A DNA stretch of 20,000 bases from JAKBCQ01 sp021807585 (GTDB taxonomy: Bacteria > Planctomycetota > Planctomycetia > Isosphaerales > Isosphaeraceae). Positions 14,375-20,000 of this stretch are shown here, piece by piece; within the stretch, counting starts at the first letter, position 1; each line of letters opens with the position of its first letter. The notes beneath the pieces are model-generated. The model was given only the letters and a program-made list of their open reading frames with translations. It searched no databases and had not been told where the DNA came from. The stretch is taken from contig DAHWFG010000500.1 in assembly GCA_027325115.1 (NCBI GenBank), positions 1 to 20,000 on the forward strand, given 5' to 3'. The translations under genes and the position numbers were made by a program.

Positions 14375-14570
14375 CACCAACCACCAATCCGGCTCAAGGA
14401 CAACCCGCGGCTCTCACCCCCAAGGGCTCGATCCAAGACGCGCCGGCGCTTTGCGTTCCAATCCCACACGACGCCTCATATAGTATGCAACGATCCGGAG
14501 CAATTCGGTAGGCCGAATTCCCGATTCGATCTTTTTCAAATCGATACGTTCGATCGCGGGAGATGGATCG
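14375..14570. other. Divergent spacer with a small hairpin
   Basis: The 196-bp gap between der (minus) and the membrane protein gene (plus) contains a perfect hairpin at 14502-14519 (AATTCGG, TAGG loop, CCGAATT) and a short T-run at 14533-14537. It should carry promoters for both genes; I could not assign them. Long open frames on the minus strand here are antisense to the membrane protein and are not supported. Confidence 0.35.
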
Positions 14571-15104
14571 TTGAGCGAAATCGAATCGACGTCGAAAGGA
14601 TTGACCGTTCTCGACTGCACGGCGCTGGTGACGGGCGCCGCGATCGCCTCGGCGCACTTTCGCCCGCTCGTCCTTTCGCACGGCTTGGCGCCGAGTTCGC
14701 CGATCGTGCTGGGAGCGTTCGTGCTCGTCGCGACGACCTCGGCGGGCCCGGCGGTTCTCGCCGTTCTCTGGTATGAACGCAAACTCGCCTTCCGGTTCAA
14801 AATCGGCGAGATCCTTTGGGGCGTGCTCGGTTTCCCCTGGCTCGCGTCGGCTTTCCTTCGCCCCTCGGTCGCCTCGGCGCGGCGCCAGGCGGGTGCGGGA
14901 GTCGACGTCTACACCCTGACGCTCGCGATCGGCCTCGCCGCGTCGAGCTTGATCGCCCTGGGAGTCGTCTGGACAACCTGGGTCGCCGTCGCCCCCGAAA
15001 CCGCCGAACGCGCCGCGGCGCCACCCTGGACCAACCGCGTCGGCTTTTTCCTCGCCGTCACCTGGCCCCTCCAATGCGCCGCGGGATTCCTCCTTCTAGG
15101 ATAA
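14571..15104 (+). CDS. Small integral membrane protein of unknown function
   Basis: I do not recognise this 177-aa protein. It has about four to five predicted membrane segments (roughly residues 11-30, 44-67, 80-97, 112-140 and 156-176), a short cytoplasmic-type N-terminus and the polar loop RRQAGAGVD near 104-112. No catalytic motif or Cys/His cluster is seen. The start is TTG, supported by GGGAG at 14558-14562 with 8-nt spacing. The only nearby ATG (14563) is out of frame and runs into TGA after two more codons. An AT-rich stretch follows the stop. It is probably a single-gene unit. Confidence 0.65.
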   Translation: MSEIESTSKGLTVLDCTALVTGAAIASAHFRPLVLSHGLAPSSPIVLGAFVLVATTSAGPAVLAVLWYERKLAFRFKIGEILWGVLGFPWLASAFLRPSVASARRQAGAGVDVYTLTLAIGLAASSLIALGVVWTTWVAVAPETAERAAAPPWTNRVGFFLAVTWPLQCAAGFLLLG

Positions 15105-15333
15105 ATATATATATTAAATCATTTATGAATATTCTATTATTTGTGTGCGAAAGATTGTCGCCTCGCGCCCGAGTTCCCGCGGTCGTCGATTCGTAGTCAA
15201 GATCGACGCCGGGCGGCGCGGCAAAAACCGCGACTCGCCGGTTTCCTCACGCTCGATCGTCGGTTAAGATTTGGATTCAGTCACTTCATTTGAGCGTGCT
15301 ACCGATTTTTGGCTCTGGCGAGGGGGGTGGTTG
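15105..15333. other. Intergenic region upstream of the ABC transporter genes
   Basis: The first ~50 bp are very AT-rich, with ATAAAT/ATTTAT arms around 15105-15126, probably the 3' end of the membrane protein transcript. A GC hairpin lies at 15217-15232 (CGCGG, 6-nt loop, CCGCG). No clear promoter pair was found, though one should lie between about 15240 and 15320. Confidence 0.35.
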
Positions 15334-16383
15334 GTGATTTCCTTGGCTCGGCGTTTTCCCGCGGCGATGTTCGCGGTATGTCTGGGATTCGCGGCGATGA
15401 CGGGTTGCGGCGGTGGCGTCGGGGGTTCGAAGCCGCAAGCTTCAGGTAAACCTCGCATCATATTCGTTACCAACAGTAACGCCGATTGGTGGACCGCGGT
15501 CGAAAAGGGGATGAAAGACGCCGCGGCCGAACTTAACGTCGACGCCGAGATGAGGCGCAACGAGGGTTCGGTTCAGGGGCAAATCCGAATCCTCAAAGAC
15601 GTCCTCAGTCTTCCCGATGTTCAAGGGGTTGCGGTATCGGTAATCGAGGCCAAGGCCGAGGGGGTCGCCTCGGCGATGCGTGAGCTCCGCAAGGCGGGAA
15701 AGATCGTGATCGCGATTGATTCCGACGGCGCCGCCGATTCACGCGAGGCTTATATCGGCACCGATAATCGCGCCGCCGGCCGAATCGCCGGAAAGGTCGC
15801 CGCGTCGCTCCGGCCCAAAGGAGGGCCCGTCGTCGTCTTTGTCGGCAGCAAAGAGGCCGCGAACGCGATCGACCGCCGTCAAAGCTTCTTCGCCGGCGCG
15901 GGCGACTCGTTCACCGAGCTCGAAACCTTCACCGACGGCGGCGATAAAAACCGTGCGGCGGTCAACGTTCGTACGGCGATCACCAAATACCCCGAAATGG
16001 GGGTGATGCTTGGCATCTGGTCGTACAACGCCCCGGCGATCGCTCAAGAAATCAACAAGTTCGCCGAACTCCGCTCCAAAGTGACGGTCATCACCTTTGA
16101 TCTCGACGAGCGTGCCGTCGAACAACTTGAAAACGGCTGGATCGACGCGACCGTGTGCCAAAACCCCTACGATATCGGCTTTCAAGGCATCAAGCTGCTC
16201 AAGGCGAAGATCCAGAAGGATCAAAAGACGCTCAACGAGATGCTTCCAGGAGGCGTAACGACAATTGAAACGGGCGTCCGGGTTATCCTTCCCAAAGCCG
16301 ACTCGCGCGTTAAAGTCGAAAACGTGATGACGATCGAAGAGATGAAAAAATGGCTTACCAGCAAAGGCTTGAAATCGTCATGA
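15334..16383 (+). CDS. ABC transporter sugar-binding lipoprotein (ribose/RbsB type)
   Basis: This periplasmic binding protein of the Peripla_BP_4 class (349 aa) captures a sugar and delivers it to the adjacent permease. The leader ends in AAMTGC, so Cys25 is the likely lipidated residue, followed by a Gly-rich linker. Two alpha/beta lobes show IIFVTNSNADWWTAVEKGM, VQGVAVSVIEA, IVIAIDSDGA, YIGTDNRAAG and DATVCQNPYDIGFQGIKLL, all typical of ribose-type proteins. I chose the GTG at 15334 because AGGGGG (15321-15326) sits 7 nt upstream and the lipoprotein leader begins there. An in-frame TTG at 15271 would add an unlikely 21 residues. Its stop overlaps the permease start (ATGA). The sugar cannot be told from sequence. 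Confidence 0.92.
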   Translation: MISLARRFPAAMFAVCLGFAAMTGCGGGVGGSKPQASGKPRIIFVTNSNADWWTAVEKGMKDAAAELNVDAEMRRNEGSVQGQIRILKDVLSLPDVQGVAVSVIEAKAEGVASAMRELRKAGKIVIAIDSDGAADSREAYIGTDNRAAGRIAGKVAASLRPKGGPVVVFVGSKEAANAIDRRQSFFAGAGDSFTELETFTDGGDKNRAAVNVRTAITKYPEMGVMLGIWSYNAPAIAQEINKFAELRSKVTVITFDLDERAVEQLENGWIDATVCQNPYDIGFQGIKLLKAKIQKDQKTLNEMLPGGVTTIETGVRVILPKADSRVKVENVMTIEEMKKWLTSKGLKSS

Positions 16384-17387
16384 GCGATCGATCGTCGTCG
16401 TCCCGAACGTGGTGGAAGGGAGTGTTTCGGCTCCAGGAAACAGGGCTTTTTCTCGGCGTCGCCGCGGTGCTGGGGGTGATTTATCTCTCGTCGGCGCGCG
16501 ATTCGTTTTATTCACCCTACAGCCTTCAAGACATGCTCCACCAGATCGCACTCTTCGGCGTCCTCTCGCTCGGCGCCGCGATCGTCATCATCGCCGGAGG
16601 GATCGACCTCTCGGTCGGCTCGGTCGTGGCCCTGTCGTCGGTCGTCGCGGCTCGGCTGATGCGCGACTGGCTCCCCGCGCTTTGGCCGGGTGGAAGCCCG
16701 CCGCAGCCGGCGCTCGTCGGCGTCACCCTCGTGATCACCCTCTCCGCGGGTTTCCTCATCGGCGTCTTTCATGCTTTCTTGATCAATCAAATACGTCTGC
16801 CACCGTTTATTGCGACGTTGGCCACCCTTGCCGGGCTGCGGAGCGTGGCGCGGTTGATCAGCCTGTCGCAGCCGATCGGCATCACGAGCGCCTTGTTCGT
16901 CAAGCTCGGCAACGATACGACCGTAACTGTGACGATCTTCACGGTGCTTGCGATCATCCTTAGCGTCATCATGGGAACGACCGTCCTCGGTCGTCATCTT
17001 TACGCGCTCGGCGGCAACGAGGCCGCGGCCAGGCTTTCGGGGCTTCGCGTTCCCAGGCTCAAAGTGATCGCTTACGGCCTATCGGGGCTCGCCGCGGCGC
17101 TCGGCGGCATCCTCTTCGCGGGGAGCACGGGACAGGGGGACGGCAACCTCGGCATCGGCTACGAATTGTGGGCGATCACCGCGGCGGTCGTCGGGGGATG
17201 CAGCCTATCCGGAGGAGCGGGATCGATCCGTGGAACCGTCCTCGGCCTCGTCCTCGTTCAGATCGTCATCAAAGGGACGGGCCAGTTCAAATGGGGCGTA
17301 TCGAGCACCGAGGTCGAAGGGCTCGTCCTGGGAACCGTCGTCGTCCTCGCGGTCGCGTTCAATCAACGTAATAACAAATCCAATTAA
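16380..17387 (+). CDS. ABC transporter permease (ribose/RbsC type)
   Basis: This 335-aa inner-membrane permease of the BPD_transp_2 family has about eight to ten membrane segments. The hallmark IVIIAGGIDLSVGSVVALSS and the cytoplasmic coupling motif LGGNEAAARLSGL are both present, as is FIATLATLAGLRSVA. The ATG at 16380 overlaps the binding-protein stop by four bases (ATGA), so translation is probably coupled; an in-frame ATG at 16350 lies inside the upstream gene and is not needed. Ribose-type systems also need a double-domain ATPase (RbsA type). None is encoded on either side here, so it must come from elsewhere in the genome. Confidence 0.92.
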   Translation: MSDRSSSSRTWWKGVFRLQETGLFLGVAAVLGVIYLSSARDSFYSPYSLQDMLHQIALFGVLSLGAAIVIIAGGIDLSVGSVVALSSVVAARLMRDWLPALWPGGSPPQPALVGVTLVITLSAGFLIGVFHAFLINQIRLPPFIATLATLAGLRSVARLISLSQPIGITSALFVKLGNDTTVTVTIFTVLAIILSVIMGTTVLGRHLYALGGNEAAARLSGLRVPRLKVIAYGLSGLAAALGGILFAGSTGQGDGNLGIGYELWAITAAVVGGCSLSGGAGSIRGTVLGLVLVQIVIKGTGQFKWGVSSTEVEGLVLGTVVVLAVAFNQRNNKSN

Positions 17388-17421
17388 TTGGACGAGTCGC
17401 CGCGCGGGGGGATCGATCGCG

Positions 17422-18084
17422 ATGAAAATCACCTGGTACGGCCACGCGGCGTTTCTGATTGAAACCGCGGGGCTTCGCATCATCATCGACCCGTATCGTT
17501 CCCCCGATTCGGGGGGATATGAACCGATCGCCGAGCCCGCCGATATCGTGATCGTCAGCCACGAAAACGATCGATATCACAGCCACCTGGGACAAATCGT
17601 CCCGCCGTTTGAAGTCGTTCGAGCACTCGAACTCCCTCCCGCGGGAAGAACCGTCCGCGGAATCCACATCGAGGCGATTCACGTATTCGAAACCCCCGAG
17701 CGACTTGCCGAAGACGAGGTGACAATCGTTCACTTTCGTTCCGAGGGAATTCACCTCGTCCACCTGGGCGACCTGGGACATTCGCTCACCGAGGCCGAAC
17801 TCGAACCGATCCGTCACGCCGACGTCGTCCTCATACCCGCGGGAGGCGCCCCGACGATCGATCTCCCGCTCGTCGCCGATCTCCTCGAAGCGATCGACCC
17901 CCGCGTCGTCATTCCGATGCATTACAAAACGCCCAAGATCAACTTGAATATTCAACCGCTTGAATGCTTTTTACAGGCCGCGCCCGCCTGGAGCGCCGAG
18001 CCCGCGGCGGGAGGCTCGATCACGATCGAAGCCGCCGACCTCGATCGATCCAGGCGAATCGTCCTCCTCAATCATATCCGATAA
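17422..18084 (+). CDS. Metallo-beta-lactamase-fold hydrolase, UlaG/UPF0173-like
   Basis: This 220-aa cytoplasmic-type protein begins like UPF0173/UlaG-type hydrolases: MKITWYGHAAFLIE, then IIIDPYRSP (D23). The metal motif is not the usual HxHxDH but SHENDRYHSH (H47, N49, D50, H53). Later ligand-like residues lie in VHLGDLGH (H114, D117, H120) and IPMHYKT (H167). Substrates in this group are varied and mostly unknown. It starts 34 bp after the permease with a G-rich stretch upstream, so it may be in the same transcript and might act on the imported compound (inference). The frame is open further upstream, but only as antisense-like sequence within the permease gene. Confidence 0.82.
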   Translation: MKITWYGHAAFLIETAGLRIIIDPYRSPDSGGYEPIAEPADIVIVSHENDRYHSHLGQIVPPFEVVRALELPPAGRTVRGIHIEAIHVFETPERLAEDEVTIVHFRSEGIHLVHLGDLGHSLTEAELEPIRHADVVLIPAGGAPTIDLPLVADLLEAIDPRVVIPMHYKTPKINLNIQPLECFLQAAPAWSAEPAAGGSITIEAADLDRSRRIVLLNHIR

Positions 18085-18117
18085 TTATATGATTTACCTA
18101 TTCGATAACATTTAGAC

Positions 18118-19260
18118 TTATCGACTTCTTGCGGCGAGTCCGCGCGGCGGTTTCCCCGCGAGATAATCGTCGAGATCGACGCGGAATTGATCGGCGGTCG
18201 CGTATCGCATCTCGGGATCTCGGCTCATCGATTGAAACACGATCGCCTCGAGCGTTTCATCGAGATTCGGTTTCACGTCGCGTATTCCGGGCGTTTTTTG
18301 CGCCGCCATGAATGTCGGCCAAACGATCCTCGGCATTTCGGCGGGAGGCTGAAACGGCTGAGCCGTCGTCAGAGCTTCAAACAACGTGGCGCCGAGCGAA
18401 TACACGTCGCATCGCACCTCGTCAAAATACCCTTTCAATAGTTTTTCGGGCGCCATGTAAATCGGCGTTCCCGCTCCGTCTTTCAATTGCGCCGGTGTCG
18501 CGACGTCGAGATCGCGCCCCAGACCGAAATCCGATAAATAGACATCTATTATTGAATATTCATCAATTAAAATATTACTTGGCTTGATATCTCGATGTAC
18601 GACGTTCGCCGAGTGCGCCTCGGAAAGCGCCCTGGCGATCCGTGATATGATCCGTACGATCCGCTCTTCATAATCTTGATCGGCCAGAAGCGCCAGCGGA
18701 TGCCATTTGCCCAGCGGTCGACCCGCGACCCAATGCCTTCGCTGCCGGATCACCTCGGAAAGCGCGAATCCCCGAATCAGAGGCATCGCCATATAAACGA
18801 TCCCTTCGGCGATTCCAAAATCGTACGCGGGAAGGATCGACGGACTGTTCAGCCGCGCCGCGCGTTCGGCCTCGCGCCTCAGTTGCGCCACGCGTCGTTC
18901 GTCCTGACCGAACAGCGGCGAAAGCATCTTCAGCGCCACAAGCTCGACGAACGGCTCGGTCCGCACCGCCTTCCAAACCGTCCCCTGACCCCCTCCTCCC
19001 AACCGCTCGATCAGCAAATATTCACCCACCCAGCGCCGCGGGCGACCGCCGATCATCCACTTGGAATCGATCGAAGACGTACCTTGCGACCCGTGCTCGG
19101 ATGGCGCCATCGGAACCGTGCGGCTCCGCGACCAAAGCCTGGGAACCGTCGCCCAAGCCGAGTCTGAAGGAATCGAGAAACTCGCCGATTCCTCCACGCT
19201 CTCCGGCGACGACACGTCATATCTCGGCGCCAAACAATCCGATCGAACTCGCAATACCAT
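18118..19260 (-). CDS. Soluble Ser/Thr protein kinase (Hanks type)
   Basis: The 380-aa protein has a non-conserved Ser/Arg-rich N-terminal tail (1-78) and a complete kinase domain (about 80-366). Features are the glycine loop LGGGGQGTV (87-95), the lysine in VALKML (K111), an alpha-C glutamate in RREAE (E130/E132), HRDIKPSN (222-229), DFG (244-246), GTPIYMAPE (264-272) and DVYSLG (285-290). The catalytic residues are intact. A 25-30 residue charged insertion follows the hinge (about 173-200). There is no transmembrane segment and no sensor domain, unlike many PknB-type kinases. I chose the ATG at 19260 because GGAG lies 6 nt upstream; an ATG at 19365 lacks a ribosome site and adds atypical sequence. 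The codons around 18536-18600 are strongly AT-ending. It converges on the hydrolase gene. Confidence 0.9.
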   Translation of the reverse strand: MVLRVRSDCLAPRYDVSSPESVEESASFSIPSDSAWATVPRLWSRSRTVPMAPSEHGSQGTSSIDSKWMIGGRPRRWVGEYLLIERLGGGGQGTVWKAVRTEPFVELVALKMLSPLFGQDERRVAQLRREAERAARLNSPSILPAYDFGIAEGIVYMAMPLIRGFALSEVIRQRRHWVAGRPLGKWHPLALLADQDYEERIVRIISRIARALSEAHSANVVHRDIKPSNILIDEYSIIDVYLSDFGLGRDLDVATPAQLKDGAGTPIYMAPEKLLKGYFDEVRCDVYSLGATLFEALTTAQPFQPPAEMPRIVWPTFMAAQKTPGIRDVKPNLDETLEAIVFQSMSRDPEMRYATADQFRVDLDDYLAGKPPRGLAARSR

Positions 19261-19475
19261 GAACCGCTCCGTTCGAGAACGATGTCGCGCACCTCCCGTT
19301 TCGATCTCAATCAAGATTACTCCACGGAAAAACTTATCAATTCGGCGCCCGTGCGACGTTCCCATAAAACATCAACGGCGCGCGCCGTTTACGACATGAT
19401 GCGTGGAGACATCGCTCGCCGAAACTCATTATGTCGGAGCTCACCGCGACACACTTGTGAAGTCTGTCTTTCAAT
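19261..19475. other. Intergenic region between kinase and toxin-like gene
   Basis: This 215-bp divergent gap should carry promoters for both directions. TTGTGA at 19455-19460 is a possible -35 element, but no good -10 follows at standard spacing. No RNA gene or repeat was recognised. Confidence 0.3.
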
Positions 19476-19718
19476 ATGTTAAGATGGTTGGGATACGTGT
19501 TTACCGTCCTCGGACCGCGAGAGCCGCGGAAATCGATCATCTCGTATGCATTCTCGACAAGACTGATGGCAATGTACCCTCGTACCTCGGCGGGCCGTTA
19601 TCTCCAGCTCATCCACATAGCCGACGAACAACCCGATCACATTTTCGTGATCACCGCATACGAGTTGAAAAACAAAGCTAAAAGGGCGTTTCGTCGGCGA
19701 AGACGGAGGAAAACATGA
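19476..19718 (+). CDS. Toxin-like small basic protein (DUF4258/BrnT-like), N-terminus possibly frameshifted
   Basis: The C-terminal half of this 80-aa protein (about 38-80) reads SAGRYLQLIHIADEQ, then FVITAYELKNKAKRAF and an Arg-rich end. That strand pattern and the TAYEL...RRRRRK tail resemble small DUF4258-like toxins that pair with short acidic partners. The first half (residues 1-37) does not look like the family. In the +2 frame, an ATG at 19484 opens a stretch including RAAEIDHLV, which resembles the missing helix, suggesting a frameshift near 19560-19600 or a sequencing error. The stop overlaps the start of the acidic partner (ATGA). The function is inferred from recalled family patterns and gene arrangement, with moderate confidence. 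Confidence 0.5.
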   Translation: MLRWLGYVFTVLGPREPRKSIISYAFSTRLMAMYPRTSAGRYLQLIHIADEQPDHIFVITAYELKNKAKRAFRRRRRRKT

Positions 19719-19942
19719 GGATCGATCAGAAATATCCGACCGGGTGGGATGCGTCGCGAATTCGCGCCGTAATCGAGCATTTCGACTCTCAGGACGACGA
19801 CGAACGGGCTGACGAGATCGAGGCCGCCTGGGAGGCCGAGGGAATGACGCTGATCTCGGTTCGAACCGATCTCGTCCCCGAAATCCGAGCCCTCATCGCT
19901 CGCAAACAGACCGTCTTACCCGGCGCCGCGGAATCGCCCTAA
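19715..19942 (+). CDS. Antitoxin-like small acidic protein
   Basis: This 75-aa acidic protein contains the pattern PTGWDASRIRAVIEHFDSQDDDERADEIEAAW at about 8-39 and ends VRTDLVPEIRALIAR. It resembles a recurrent short protein (GWDE-RV--VIEHYE-Q-EDEAVAEDEAA ... LVP-VRELIA) that I recall as the partner of DUF4258-type toxins in planctomycetes and cyanobacteria. It has no obvious DNA-binding domain. The start has an excellent GGAGGA site (19705-19710), and its ATG overlaps the upstream stop, so it is expected to be made more efficiently than the toxin, as typical for such pairs. Its 3' end may overlap a convergent gene. Confidence 0.7.
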   Translation: MRIDQKYPTGWDASRIRAVIEHFDSQDDDERADEIEAAWEAEGMTLISVRTDLVPEIRALIARKQTVLPGAAESP

Positions 19943-20000
19943 CTCCTCGCGGCGCCAACCCGCGATCCTGATCATCAACGCCGTCTTTTCTTCGCCGAAC
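19916..20000 (-). CDS. Possible C-terminal end of a minus-strand gene (partial)
   Basis: On the minus strand, a frame entering at 19999 reads FGEEKTALMIRIAGWRREEL and ends in TAA at 19916-19918 after 27 residues. The composition is protein-like, unlike the other two frames. It would overlap the antitoxin-like gene by 27 bp at the 3' end. There is too little sequence to name it. Confidence 0.3.
   Translation of the reverse strand, partial: FGEEKTALMIRIAGWRREELGRFRGAG

Noticed and set aside
14394..15074. 226-aa minus-strand frame opposite the small membrane protein
   Set aside because: It is extremely Arg/Gly/Glu-rich without hydrophobic periodicity, whereas the plus-strand frame gives clean membrane segments and has a ribosome site.
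15217..15232. Intrinsic terminator after the membrane protein gene
   Set aside because: The GC stem has no T-run after it and lies over 110 bp past the stop codon.
19261..19365. 35-residue N-terminal extension of the kinase
   Set aside because: The upstream ATG has no ribosome site; the ATG at 19260 has GGAG at 6 nt.

Overview
The window looks like a chromosomal stretch of a high-GC planctomycete, probably of the Isosphaeraceae type. This is inferred from the very frequent CGATCG/GATCG words, the exported enzymes with Tat or Ala-rich leaders, the planctomycete-style soluble Ser/Thr kinase and the GAA-looped repeat hairpins at the left edge. No rRNA, tRNA, CRISPR array, phage gene or transposase was seen.

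Layout. Positions 1-569 carry no credible gene: they hold two copies of a ~110-bp repeat at a 147-bp period, followed by GAA-looped hairpins. On the minus strand come a membrane-anchored M28 peptidase (570-1601) and maf (1661-2311). Divergent from maf is an acetate kinase (2422-3630), which converges across an AT-rich spacer on a CaCA-type cation/proton exchanger (3709-4758, minus). A tight minus-strand cluster follows, in transcription order: an exported isoaspartyl methyltransferase (8696-9652), a 950-aa exported glycoside-hydrolase-fold protein (5847-8699, GTGA overlap) and a UDP-glucuronate-epimerase-like SDR (4877-5827).

Across a 391-bp divergent gap lies an exported 11-repeat TPR protein (10044-11873). 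Its stop overlaps the stop of a Tat-exported sugar isomerase-like protein (11856-12767), and upstream of that on the minus strand lies der (12899-14374). The plus strand then has a small membrane protein (14571-15104), a ribose-type ABC binding lipoprotein and permease (15334-17387, ATGA overlap, no ATPase gene beside them) and a metallo-beta-lactamase-fold hydrolase (17422-18084). A Ser/Thr protein kinase converges on the latter (18118-19260). At the right edge is a two-gene toxin-antitoxin-like pair (19476-19942) and perhaps the C-terminus of a minus-strand gene.

How the genes fit. Most are housekeeping (maf, der, ackA) or envelope/periplasm functions. The most unusual unit is the methyltransferase/pseudo-glycosidase/epimerase cluster, in which the glycosidase-fold protein appears to have lost its nucleophile position. 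Other sequence-level oddities are an exchanger lacking the acidic residue of its second alpha repeat, a Der protein with NKWE instead of NKWD, a possibly frameshifted toxin gene, and recurrent short islands of AT-ending codons inside otherwise GC-rich genes.
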